DNA of 64,000 bases. Source: Microbacterium indicum DSM 19969 (GTDB lineage: Bacteria > Actinomycetota > Actinomycetes > Actinomycetales > Microbacteriaceae). The translations under genes and the position numbers were made by a program. Positions 1-8,236 of this stretch are shown here, piece after piece. The stretch covers positions 62,001-126,000 of the forward strand of contig NZ_AULR01000001.1 in the NCBI RefSeq assembly GCF_000422385.1, in the 5' to 3' direction. The stretch's first letter is position 1. Every line of letters begins with the position of its first letter. The notes under the pieces are model-generated. The model saw nothing but the letters and a program-made list of their open reading frames with translations. It was not told the origin of the DNA and ran no database searches.

Positions 1-1477
1 CCTCGAGCGCGCCGAGCGCGGCCTCGGCGCCGAGCGCCTGCCACAGCGTCGCGGTCGACTTCGGCATCACGGGCGAGAGCAGGACCGCGAGAGCGCGCAG
101 CCCGTCGAGGCACGTGTACAGCACGGTCGCGAGGCGGTCGCGCTGCGTCTCGTCCTTCGCCAGCGCCCACGGGGCGTTGTCGGTGATGTACCCGTTGAGC
201 GCGTCGACGATCGTCCAGATCTCGGCGATCGCCTGGTCGGTACGGAAGCGCTCGATCGCGGCGTCGGCGTTCGCGGCCGCGTCGGCGACGAGCTTCTGGA
301 TCGCGAGGTCGGCCTCCGTGTACGCGGCGGGCGCGGGGACGGATCCGTCGAAGTACTTCTCGGTCATCGCGATCGTGCGCGACGCGAGGTTGCCGAAGCC
401 GTTCGCGAGCTCGGCCTGGTACCGGGCCGACATGTCCTCCCAGGAGAACGAGCCGTCCTGGCCGAACGCGATCGCCGAGAGGAAGTAGAAGCGGTAGGCG
501 TCGGATCCGAAGGTGTCGACGAGCGTCGCCGGGGCGATGCCCGTGGCCTTGGACTTCGACATCTTCTCGCCCCCGACGAGCAGCCAGCCGTGCGCGAAGA
601 CGCCCTTCGGCACCTCGAGCCCCGCGGCCATGAGCATCGCGGGCCAGATCACGGCGTGGAAGCGGAGGATGTCCTTGCCGACGACGTGGTAGCCCGGCCA
701 GCGGCGCTCGAAGTCGCCGCCCTCGGTGCCGTAGCCGAGCGCCGTCGCGTAGTTGAGGAGCGCGTCGACCCACACGTAGATGACGTGCGACTCGTCCCAC
801 GGAACGGGGATGCCCCAGTCGAAGGCGCTGCGCGAGATCGACAGGTCCTTGAGGCCCTGCTGCACGAAGGCGACGACCTCGTTGCGCGCCGACTCGGGCT
901 GCACGAAGTCGGGGCGCTCGCGGTAGAGCTCGAGCAGCTTGTCGCCGAACTCGCTGAGCTTGAAGAAGTAGTTCTTCTCGTGCAGCAGCTCGAGCGGCTT
1001 CGAATGGATCGCGCAGACCTTGAGGCCCTCGAACTCGCCCGTGCCGTCGACGATCTCGCTCTCGGGCTTGAACTCCTCGCAGCCGACGCAGTAGAGCGCC
1101 TCGTACTCGCCCGCGTAGATGTAGCCGCGGTCGTAGATCGCCTGGATGAACGCCTTGACGCCCTCCTCGTGGCGCGGCTGCGTCGTGCGGATGAAGTCGT
1201 CGTTCGCGGCGTCGAGCTTCTCGAGCAGCGGGAACCACGCCTCGCTGACGAGCTTGTCGACGTACTCCTGCGGCGTCACGCCGTTGGCCGCCGCGGCCCG
1301 GAGCATCTTCTGCCCATGCTCGTCGGTTCCCGTGAGCATCCAGGTGTCGTCGCCCGACTGGCGGTGCCACCGCGCGAGGGTGTCGACCGCGACCGTCGTG
1401 TACCCGTGGCCGATGTGGGGCACATCGGAGGGGTAGTAGATCGGGGTGGTGATGTAGAACGACTGGCCGGAGGTCAC
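1..1477 (-). CDS. metG: Methionyl-tRNA synthetase, 3' part cut by window edge
   Basis: Cytoplasmic enzyme that charges tRNA-Met with methionine using ATP. About 492 codons are present and the C-terminal end lies outside the window. The N-terminus reads ITTPIYYPSDVPHIGHGYT, containing the class I HIGH signature, and GEKMSKS, the second class I signature, is near residue 302. A Cys-x2-Cys (CVGCEEF) and a later CAIHSKP match the small zinc-binding insertion of this enzyme family. The start is a GTG. A second GTG lies directly upstream, but a TAGGAT hexamer 6 nt before the chosen one suggests a leaderless start there. The divergent neighbour is an HNH endonuclease gene. Confidence 0.96.
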   Translation of the reverse strand, partial: MTSGQSFYITTPIYYPSDVPHIGHGYTTVAVDTLARWHRQSGDDTWMLTGTDEHGQKMLRAAAANGVTPQEYVDKLVSEAWFPLLEKLDAANDDFIRTTQPRHEEGVKAFIQAIYDRGYIYAGEYEALYCVGCEEFKPESEIVDGTGEFEGLKVCAIHSKPLELLHEKNYFFKLSEFGDKLLELYRERPDFVQPESARNEVVAFVQQGLKDLSISRSAFDWGIPVPWDESHVIYVWVDALLNYATALGYGTEGGDFERRWPGYHVVGKDILRFHAVIWPAMLMAAGLEVPKGVFAHGWLLVGGEKMSKSKATGIAPATLVDTFGSDAYRFYFLSAIAFGQDGSFSWEDMSARYQAELANGFGNLASRTIAMTEKYFDGSVPAPAAYTEADLAIQKLVADAAANADAAIERFRTDQAIAEIWTIVDALNGYITDNAPWALAKDETQRDRLATVLYTCLDGLRALAVLLSPVMPKSTATLWQALGAEAALGALE

Positions 1478-1483
1478 CACACA

Positions 1484-1489
1484 ATCCTA
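1484..1489 (-). promoter_or_regulatory. -10-like TAGGAT of leaderless metG
   Basis: TAGGAT on the minus strand ends 6 nt before the GTG of metG. No Shine-Dalgarno sequence is present, so transcription probably starts at or next to the start codon. Confidence 0.5.
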
Positions 1490-1573
1490 CGGGCGCCGAT
1501 CTGCGTGTTTCGCCGGGATCGACGGAGCGGTCCGCGGCGGCGGACGAGACCGCGCAGATGCTCTCCGATCGCT

Positions 1574-1601
1574 TGATTTTCGAATATTTGTTCGATACAT
1601 T
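1574..1601 (+). promoter_or_regulatory. Promoter of the HNH gene, leaderless
   Basis: TTGATT (-35), a 16-nt spacer and TACATT (-10), which ends 6 nt before the ATG. The predicted transcript starts at the start codon. The spacer is filled by an SOS box, so LexA binding would block RNA polymerase. Confidence 0.6.
1580..1595 (+). promoter_or_regulatory. LexA (SOS) box
   Basis: TCGAATATTTGTTCGA matches the actinobacterial/Gram-positive LexA consensus TCGAAC-N4-GTTCGA at all but one position. It lies between the -35 and -10 hexamers of the downstream HNH gene. Mycobacterial 13E12-repeat (DUF222/HNH) genes are known to carry LexA boxes. Confidence 0.65.
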
Positions 1602-1607
1602 GGGGTC

Positions 1608-2963
1608 ATGACCGACACGGCGCCCGACGCGACCTCGTGGGACATGACGCCCGACGAGCGTCGGCGCGCCGACGAGGCTCTCGCGGCGCTGCGCGTCGCA
1701 CAGGAGATGCGCGCGGGCGCCGACTCGCTCGCGGCGTCGGCCCAGGCGGTGCTCGACGCGATCTCCGCGGCGCAGGCGGGCCGCATGCCGGGGCGCGGAG
1801 ATCACCAGGACCTCCCGTACCGGTCCATGGCGGACGAGGTCGCATCGGCGACGCACGTCTCCCGCACCGTCGCGTCGAACCGGCTGCGCGAGGCGTCGAC
1901 GCTCACGCGGCAGTACCCGGCGACGCAGCAGGCGCTCCGCGCGGGGCTGATCGCCGACGAGCACGTGCGCGCGATCATCTCCGAGGGCGCCCGCCTCGCG
2001 CATGACGACACCGCCCGGGCGGCGTACGAGGAGCGGATCCTCGAGTTCGCGGCCGACTCCACGCCGCAGCAGACGCGCCGGGCGGCCAAGGTCATCGCCG
2101 ACCGGCTGTCTCCCCGCGACTTCGATGAGGCGCACGCGGTCGCGAGGGCGCGGCGCCGCGTCACGGTGCGCGACCTCGACGACGGCATGAGCGAGCTCAC
2201 GGTCGTCGGCGACGCCGCGGTGATCCACGGGATCCTCGATCGCCTCACGACGATGGGGCGCAAGGTCGCATCGGCGCATCGGATCGAGCACCAGCGCGAG
2301 CGGGCCGCGGCGACGGGGTTCCCGAAGGACCCGAACCGGCGATCCCTCGACCAGATCCGCGCCGATCTCCTCGCCGACATCATGCTCACGGGGCAGCCGA
2401 ACGCGCACCAGCTCCACACGCCGGGCGACACGGCGCTCGACGAGATCCGCGCGACGGTCCAGGTGGTGATCCCCGTCGATCGGCTCGTCGGCACCGGCGC
2501 CGGCACGGGGCCCGGGGCCGGGCAGCCGCTGTCCGCGTCAGATCAGCCGATCGCGACGGCGACCGCGAGGCGCCTGGCGGCGCGGGCACCGACGTGGGAT
2601 CGGATCTTCGTGAGGCCCGACGGGCAGGTGGTCGCGACCGACGGATACCGGCCGACGCGCGACCAGAGGAGGTTCCTGCTCGCGCGCGACGGCACGTGCC
2701 GGTTCCCCGGATGCACCGCGGCGGCCCGCTCGTGCGACATCGACCACACGCACGACCACGCCCTCGGCGGCGAGACGACGCTCGACAACCTCGGGTGCCT
2801 GTGCGAGGCGCACCACATGGTCAAGCACAACACCCCGTGGAAGGTGAAGCAGGTCGGCGACGGCGTCTACGAATGGACCTCGCCGCTCGGGTCGAAGCGC
2901 GTGACGAGGCCGGGAGGCGCCGTGCGGTTCCGCGACCTCGCGGAGGAGCCCGCGCCGTTCTGA
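1608..2963 (+). CDS. DUF222 / HNH endonuclease (13E12-repeat family)
   Basis: A 451-residue protein of the DUF222-HNH family, which is often multicopy in actinobacteria. Its physiological role is not established. The N-terminal about 300 residues form the alpha-helical DUF222 region. The C-terminus carries an HNH nuclease fold: CRFPGC near residue 363, the catalytic-type DIDHTHDHALGG, then CEAHHMVKH, giving four Cys for zinc and the His-Asn-His layout. The ATG is set by the leaderless promoter directly upstream. The overlapping SOS box implies induction by DNA damage. No transposase or intron features surround it, so it looks like a stand-alone gene. Confidence 0.9.
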   Translation: MTDTAPDATSWDMTPDERRRADEALAALRVAQEMRAGADSLAASAQAVLDAISAAQAGRMPGRGDHQDLPYRSMADEVASATHVSRTVASNRLREASTLTRQYPATQQALRAGLIADEHVRAIISEGARLAHDDTARAAYEERILEFAADSTPQQTRRAAKVIADRLSPRDFDEAHAVARARRRVTVRDLDDGMSELTVVGDAAVIHGILDRLTTMGRKVASAHRIEHQRERAAATGFPKDPNRRSLDQIRADLLADIMLTGQPNAHQLHTPGDTALDEIRATVQVVIPVDRLVGTGAGTGPGAGQPLSASDQPIATATARRLAARAPTWDRIFVRPDGQVVATDGYRPTRDQRRFLLARDGTCRFPGCTAAARSCDIDHTHDHALGGETTLDNLGCLCEAHHMVKHNTPWKVKQVGDGVYEWTSPLGSKRVTRPGGAVRFRDLAEEPAPF

Positions 2964-2993
2964 CCCGTTGAGGCCATCGGGCGGGCGCCGCCG

Positions 2994-4844
2994 TCAGGAC
3001 AGGAAGGCCTGCACGAGCGGGCCCGCCGTCGATGCTCCCCCGCTGCCGGTCTCGACGAACGCCGCGACGGCGAGGTCGCCCTGGATCGCGATCATCCACG
3101 CATGCGTCGCGAGCTCGCCGCTCTCGTCCGCCTCGCCGTATTCGGCGGTCCCGGTCTTCGCCGCGACCTCGGGCGAGAGCCCCGCGAGGAAGCTCGCGGA
3201 TCCGTCGGTCACGACGCCGCGCATGAGCTCGTGGAGCGTCGCCGCCTCGTCGTCCGTGAGCGGCTCGTCGGGCTCGACGACCCCGTCGGGCTCGACGCCG
3301 TCGACGAGCACGGGCGTGACGGCGTGCCCGGCCGCGACGGACGCCGCGACGGTCGCCATCGCGAGGGGGCTCGCGAGGATCCGGCCCTGCCCGATGAGAT
3401 CGGCCGCGAACTCGGTCTCCGACTCGCTCTCGGGGACCTGGCCGAGGTAGGCGGGATACCCGAGCGAGGGATCCCCCGTCAGGCCGAGCGCCGCGGCCGC
3501 GCCCTCGAGAGCGTCGTCGTCGATCGCACCGCGCGACCCGACGAACGCCGTGTTGCAGGAGTTCGCGACGGCCTCGCGCAGCGGGATGTCTCCCGTCGCC
3601 CCCGCCGGATAGTCGGGGTAGTTGTGGAACTCGAACCCGTCGACCGTGACGCTCTCGGCGCAGCTGACGGCGTCGTCCGGCGCCATGCCGGAGCGCAGCA
3701 GCGCGAGCGTGGTGACGACCTTGAACGTGGATCCCGGTGCGTACTGGCCCGACGTCGCGGCATCGAACCCGTCGTTGCCCTGGCCGTTCGCCGCCGCGAG
3801 GATCCCGCCCGTCGAGGGCCGGATCGCGACGAGCGCGCTCGCGCCGTCGACGCCCGCGAGCACCTGCTCGGCCTTCGTCTCGAGGTCCTCGTCGAGGGTG
3901 ATGGCGAGGGGCTCGCCGTCCTCGGCGGGGAACGACGCGAGCTCCGCCGGGTCCTCGGACCCCTCGGGTCCGGACGTGATCGTGACGGCGGGGGTGCCGC
4001 GCAGGCGCGCGTCGTAGGCCATCTGCAGCCCCGAGAGGCCCGTCTGCTCGCCGGCCAGGACTTCGCCGTCCGACTGCTCGATGATCTCGGCCGTCGCCTC
4101 GCCCACCGTGCCGAGCAGCGGCCGCGCGAACTGCGACGTCGGGGCGAGCTGCATCGTCGTGTCGATCGCGCTCGCGCCGGGGATGTCGGCGTAGTCGGCC
4201 GGCACACGCTCGGCGGCGTCCTCGGGGCGCAGCACGATCGCCTCGACGAAGGCCTGATCCCCCATCGCCTCGGCCTGGGCGACGAACGCGTCGGCGTCGA
4301 CCCCGACCGCCTCGGCGACGCGACGCGCGCTGTCGTCGACCTCGTCGGGCTCGATCCAGCTCTTGTCGAGCCCGTACCGCGTGACGGGGCGCTCGGTGAC
4401 GATCGCCTCGCCGTCGGGCCCCGTGATCTCGGCCCTCTCGGGGTACTCGAGCGAGACGGCGATGGCGTCGCCGTCCGCGTAGCCGTCGGCGACGAGCGAC
4501 GGATCCCACCGCACGGTCCAGCCGTCATCTCCCTCGTCGAGGGTCGCGGTCGCGTCGTAGGTCCACGCGTCGCCCGCGATGTCCCAGGCGAACGAGAGCG
4601 GCACGATCGCGGATCGGCCGTCCCTCTCGGGCTCGCCCGCCGTGACCTCGAGCGCGTACGCCGCGAGCGGCTCGACCGCCGCGGCGAAGTCTCCGCCCGA
4701 GACGTCGAGCGCGTGGTCCTCGAGCCCCGCGACGAGGTCGTCGACGGCTCCGGAGAGGCCGTCGTCGCCCGTGCAGGCCGCGAGGCCCAGGAGGGCGGGA
4801 ATGGTCAGCAGCGCGACATACCGGTGCTTTCTCATCCCCGCCAT
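2994..4844 (-). CDS. Class B penicillin-binding protein (transpeptidase), lipoprotein-like
   Basis: Cell-wall D,D-transpeptidase that cross-links peptidoglycan outside the membrane. The 616-residue protein starts with a short hydrophobic stretch ending in the lipobox LAAC (Cys24), so it is probably a lipid-anchored lipoprotein. An acidic NTF2-like (MecA_N type) domain follows, then the PBP dimerisation region. The transpeptidase domain shows all three motifs: STFK (serine near 371), SCN (near 428) and KTG (near 562). An in-frame ATG nine nucleotides further in (MRKHRY) is an equally possible start. The family includes M. tuberculosis PbpA/PBPlipo-type proteins and the low-affinity PBP2a group; I cannot say which subgroup this is. 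Confidence 0.9.
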   Translation of the reverse strand: MAGMRKHRYVALLTIPALLGLAACTGDDGLSGAVDDLVAGLEDHALDVSGGDFAAAVEPLAAYALEVTAGEPERDGRSAIVPLSFAWDIAGDAWTYDATATLDEGDDGWTVRWDPSLVADGYADGDAIAVSLEYPERAEITGPDGEAIVTERPVTRYGLDKSWIEPDEVDDSARRVAEAVGVDADAFVAQAEAMGDQAFVEAIVLRPEDAAERVPADYADIPGASAIDTTMQLAPTSQFARPLLGTVGEATAEIIEQSDGEVLAGEQTGLSGLQMAYDARLRGTPAVTITSGPEGSEDPAELASFPAEDGEPLAITLDEDLETKAEQVLAGVDGASALVAIRPSTGGILAAANGQGNDGFDAATSGQYAPGSTFKVVTTLALLRSGMAPDDAVSCAESVTVDGFEFHNYPDYPAGATGDIPLREAVANSCNTAFVGSRGAIDDDALEGAAAALGLTGDPSLGYPAYLGQVPESESETEFAADLIGQGRILASPLAMATVAASVAAGHAVTPVLVDGVEPDGVVEPDEPLTDDEAATLHELMRGVVTDGSASFLAGLSPEVAAKTGTAEYGEADESGELATHAWMIAIQGDLAVAAFVETGSGGASTAGPLVQAFLS

Positions 4845-4863
4845 CCTGACACGGGGTCGGCGC

Positions 4864-6399
4864 TCAGTTGCGCAGGGGCAGGTTCTGGCCGATGCGCTGG
4901 AGCGTGACGTTCGCGGGGAGGAGCGCCGTGTAGAGGCGGTCGAAGATCGGGCGCAGCTCGGCGTAGACCTCGGCGTCCTCCTCGCGCGGCGTCACGACGC
5001 TCTCGACGGGGACGAGCTCGGCCGCGACGTCGATCGAGTCGATGAGGCCGAGGGCCTCCATCCCGAGCAGCGCGGCGCCGAAGCCCGAGCCCTCCTGTCC
5101 CTGGGGCATGCCGATCTCGCTGTCGAACGCGTTCGCGAGCGTCTGGCGCCAGAGCACGTGCTTCATGACGCCGCCCGTCGCGCGGATCTCGGCGAGGTCG
5201 ATCCCCGCGGCCTCCATCGACTGCTTCACGAGCGTCAGCTGCAGGGCGACGCCCTCCACCGCCGCGCGCACGAGGTGCTGGCGGCGGTGCGAGCGCGTGA
5301 GGCCGACGTACGCGCCGCGCGCGACGCCGCCCCAGCGCGGGGCGCGCTCGCCCAGCAGGTAGGGAAGCATCAGCAGGCCGCCCGCGCCGGCGGGGACGGT
5401 GTAGGCCTCGTCGAGCAGCTGGGCCGTCGACAGCCCTGCCTCGCCCGCCGTGACCTCGCCGCGCACCCAGTCGAGCACGACGCCGCCGTTGTTGATGGCG
5501 CCGCCGATGACCCAGCGGTCCTCCGTCAGCGCGTAGCAGAACACGCCGCCGAGCGGATCGACGGCCGGCTTCTCGACCGCGACGCGCAGGGCTCCCGACG
5601 TCCCGACCGAGCAGGCCGCGACGCCGGGGCGCACGGCGCCCACGCCGAGGTTCGCAAGCGGTCCGTCGCCCGCGCCCGCGACGACCGGCGTCTCGGCGGG
5701 GAGCCCCGTCGCGGCGACCGCCTCGTCCGTGAGCTGCGGCAGGACGTGCCGCGTGCGCACGAGCTCGGGGAGCTGCTCGGGCATGATCCCGGCGATGTCG
5801 AGCGCCTCCGCGTCCCACGCGAGGGTGTGGATGTTCATGAGGCCCGACGCCGAGGCGATCGAGTGGTCGACGACGAGCGCGCCCGTCATGTGCCGGAGCA
5901 CCCACCCCTTGAGGTCGGCCCACGTCGCGACCGACGCGAACAGCTCGGGCTCGTTCTCACGGAACCAGACGAGCTTCACGAACGGCGACATCGGGTGGAC
6001 GGGCGTTCCCGTCCGACGGTGCAGGGCGAGGCCGGATCCCGAGTCGCGCAGGCGCTCGGCCTCCTCGGCGGCGCGGGTGTCGGCCCACGTCACGACGGGG
6101 GTCAGCGGCTCGCCCGCGGCGTCGAGGCCGACGAGCGAGTGCATCGCCGACGAGAACGAGATGCCGGCGACGCGCTCGACCCCGATCTCGCCGACGACCT
6201 CGCGCACGCCCGCGTAGACGGCCTCGAGGATCTTCGCCGGGTCCTGCTCGGCGTGGCCCGGGACCGGCTCGTCGAGCGGGTAGCCGTTCGACGCCGTGGC
6301 GACGAGGGATCCGTCGGCCCGGTAGGCGACGACCTTCGTGGCCGTCGTGCCCATGTCGATTCCGACGACGATGTCCTGCTGCGGAGCCATGGACGTCAT
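4864..6399 (-). CDS. gntK: Gluconokinase, FGGY family
   Basis: Phosphorylates D-gluconate to 6-phosphogluconate with ATP, feeding the pentose phosphate pathway. The 511-residue length matches B. subtilis GntK rather than the short P-loop gluconokinases. The FGGY N-lobe phosphate motif is IDMGTTATK, followed by GYPL...AEQDP, WADTRAAEEAERL and RRTGTPVHPMSPFVK, all resembling GntK more than xylulokinase. The C-lobe has GTSGALRV and ATGGVMKH. The ATG overlaps the stop of the idonate dehydrogenase gene by 4 nt (ATGA), so it is the last gene of a translationally coupled operon. A distinct xylulokinase lies near 49 kb. Confidence 0.9.
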   Translation of the reverse strand: MTSMAPQQDIVVGIDMGTTATKVVAYRADGSLVATASNGYPLDEPVPGHAEQDPAKILEAVYAGVREVVGEIGVERVAGISFSSAMHSLVGLDAAGEPLTPVVTWADTRAAEEAERLRDSGSGLALHRRTGTPVHPMSPFVKLVWFRENEPELFASVATWADLKGWVLRHMTGALVVDHSIASASGLMNIHTLAWDAEALDIAGIMPEQLPELVRTRHVLPQLTDEAVAATGLPAETPVVAGAGDGPLANLGVGAVRPGVAACSVGTSGALRVAVEKPAVDPLGGVFCYALTEDRWVIGGAINNGGVVLDWVRGEVTAGEAGLSTAQLLDEAYTVPAGAGGLLMLPYLLGERAPRWGGVARGAYVGLTRSHRRQHLVRAAVEGVALQLTLVKQSMEAAGIDLAEIRATGGVMKHVLWRQTLANAFDSEIGMPQGQEGSGFGAALLGMEALGLIDSIDVAAELVPVESVVTPREEDAEVYAELRPIFDRLYTALLPANVTLQRIGQNLPLRN

Positions 6400-7409
6400 T
6401 CTGCCGCGAGGTCGATGACGACCTTGCCCGAACGGCGCGAGTCGCGCGCCAGCTCGAACGCCTCGCGCACCTCGGACGCCGGCAGGACGTGCGTGACGAC
6501 CTGCTCGACCTCGGGGCGTTCGGCGAGCACGCGCACGGCGTCGTCGATCTCGTCGTTGAAGCGGAAGGTGCCGAGGAACGACACCTCCTTCGAGATGAAG
6601 GGAGCGAGATTCACAGGGCGCGGCTCGTTCGGGACCATGCCCACCTGCACGACGGTGCCGTGGCGGCGGACCGCTCCCCCGGCCGCGCTGATCGCGATCG
6701 CCGATCCCGAGCACTCGAAGACGACGTCGAACTCCTCGGCGGGCAGCTGCTCCTCGGTCACCTGGATGACGCGGTCGGCGCCGAGGGCCGTCGCACGGGC
6801 GAGCGGCTCGGGCAGCACGTCGCTGACCGTGATGTGCTCGGCGCCGCGCGCCTGCGCCGCGACGACGGCGAGCAGGCCGATGGGGCCCGCCCCCGACACG
6901 AGGACGCGCGCGCCCGCGAGGTCGCCCGCGCGCGTCGCCGCGTGGAGCGCCACCCCGAGGGGCTCGGCGAGGACGGCGCGCGAGACGGGCAGCGACTCGG
7001 GAAGGACCCGGATCATGTCGTCGCGCACGACGAGGTACTCGCTCATCGCGCCCTGCGTGTGGGGCCACGTCGAGGCGCTGCCGAGGTACGAGCCGCCCGG
7101 CCACAGGTGGGGCTGGCCCTCCGTGCCGCGCACCTCGGTGCCGAAGCGCGCGGGGTGCACCGTCACGGGGGTCCCGGGAGCCAGGCGGCCCGACGGATCC
7201 TGGTCGACGACGCCCGAGAGCTCGTGGCCGGGCACGAGGGGCTCGCGCACGACGTACTCGCCGTTCGCGCCCTCGAAGTAGTAGTGCAGATCGGATCCGC
7301 AGATCCCGACGCGCTCGACGCGCACCCGGACCTCGCCGTCGCCCGCGACGGGGTCAGCCGCCTCGCGCAGCTCGATCTGCTCCTTGCCGTCGATCCATAC
7401 CGCTCGCAT
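6396..7409 (-). CDS. idnD: L-idonate 5-dehydrogenase-like zinc MDR dehydrogenase
   Basis: Medium-chain NAD(P)-dependent dehydrogenase, 337 residues, predicted from context to oxidise L-idonate to 5-keto-D-gluconate. Catalytic zinc ligands are visible as Cys37 (GICGSDLHYY), His62 and Glu63 (PGHE), and the Rossmann motif SGAGPIG lies near residue 166. The four-cysteine structural zinc loop found in E. coli IdnD and most MDR alcohol dehydrogenases is absent; the region reads VHPARFGTEVRGTEG. It follows the SDR gene by 45 nt with a purine-rich ribosome site and overlaps gntK. Substrate could be another polyol or aldonate, since only context supports idonate. Confidence 0.8.
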   Translation of the reverse strand: MRAVWIDGKEQIELREAADPVAGDGEVRVRVERVGICGSDLHYYFEGANGEYVVREPLVPGHELSGVVDQDPSGRLAPGTPVTVHPARFGTEVRGTEGQPHLWPGGSYLGSASTWPHTQGAMSEYLVVRDDMIRVLPESLPVSRAVLAEPLGVALHAATRAGDLAGARVLVSGAGPIGLLAVVAAQARGAEHITVSDVLPEPLARATALGADRVIQVTEEQLPAEEFDVVFECSGSAIAISAAGGAVRRHGTVVQVGMVPNEPRPVNLAPFISKEVSFLGTFRFNDEIDDAVRVLAERPEVEQVVTHVLPASEVREAFELARDSRRSGKVVIDLAAE

Positions 7410-7454
7410 GATGCCTTCTTCTCTTCTTTCCGTATCCGTTGCCGACGAGCGCGA

Positions 7455-8225
7455 TCAGACGACCGCGGTCATGCCGCCGTCGACGAAGATGTTCTGACCC
7501 GACACGAAGCTCGACGCGTCGCTCGCGAGGAACAGGAGCGCGCCGCGCAGCTCGCTGAAGTCGCCCCAGCGGTGCGCGGGGGTGCGGTTCACGAGCCAGG
7601 AGTTGAACTCCTCGTCCTCGACGAGCGCCTTGTTCATCTCGGTCGCGAAGTAGCCGGGCGAGATCGCGTTGACCTGCACGTCGAAGCGCGCCAGGTCGGC
7701 CGCCATGCCCTGCGTGAGGAGGGCGATGCCGCCCTTCGTCGCCGAGTACGGCGCGATCGTCTGGCGCGCGAGCTTCGACTGCACCGAGGCGATGTTGATG
7801 ACCTTGCCGGACCCACGCTCGGTCATCCCGGGCGTGATGAAGCGCGACACGTAGAACGCGCTCGACAGGTTGCTCTGCACGACGGCGTCCCAGTCGCTCA
7901 CCGCGAACTCGGTGAAGGGGGCGCGGCGCTGGACGCCCGCGTTGTTGACGAGGATGTCGGGCACTCCGTGCTCGGCGATCATCGTGCGGACCGTCGCCTC
8001 GACCGCCGCGGCGTCGGTCACGTCGAAGGTGACGTGGGCGGGCAGGACGCCCGTCGCGTCGGCGATCCCCTTCGCCGTCTCGTCGAGGGCGGCGGCGTCG
8101 CGGCCGTGCAGGATCACGCGGGCGCCCGCCTCGGCCAGCGCCGTCGCGAGCGCACGGCCGAGGCCGCGCGAGGATCCCGTCACGAACGCGAGGCGCCCCG
8201 TGATGTCGAAAAGCTCTTTCGTCAT
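7455..8225 (-). CDS. idnO: Gluconate 5-dehydrogenase (5-ketogluconate reductase), SDR family
   Basis: Short-chain dehydrogenase that interconverts 5-keto-D-gluconate and D-gluconate with NAD(P)H, the second step of L-idonate catabolism. The 256-residue protein has the cofactor motif TGSSRGLG (residues 16-23), NNAG, the catalytic Ser in IASVQS and the YSATK pair. The N-terminal FDITGRLAFVTGSSRGLGRA pattern resembles Ga5DH/IdnO. It starts 11 nt after the permease stop with GGAGA as ribosome site, so it is cotranscribed with gntP. Confidence 0.88.
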   Translation of the reverse strand: MTKELFDITGRLAFVTGSSRGLGRALATALAEAGARVILHGRDAAALDETAKGIADATGVLPAHVTFDVTDAAAVEATVRTMIAEHGVPDILVNNAGVQRRAPFTEFAVSDWDAVVQSNLSSAFYVSRFITPGMTERGSGKVINIASVQSKLARQTIAPYSATKGGIALLTQGMAADLARFDVQVNAISPGYFATEMNKALVEDEEFNSWLVNRTPAHRWGDFSELRGALLFLASDASSFVSGQNIFVDGGMTAVV

Positions 8226-8236
8226 GTTCTCTCCGA

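Noticed and set aside
590..1576. A 328-codon plus-strand open frame opposite metG.
   Set aside because: Antisense shadow of methionyl-tRNA synthetase, with biased composition and no motif.
4864..6399. Annotation of this kinase as xylulokinase.
   Set aside because: Its motifs (HPMSP, WADTRAAEEAERL) and operon partners fit gluconokinase; the real xylulokinase follows xylA.
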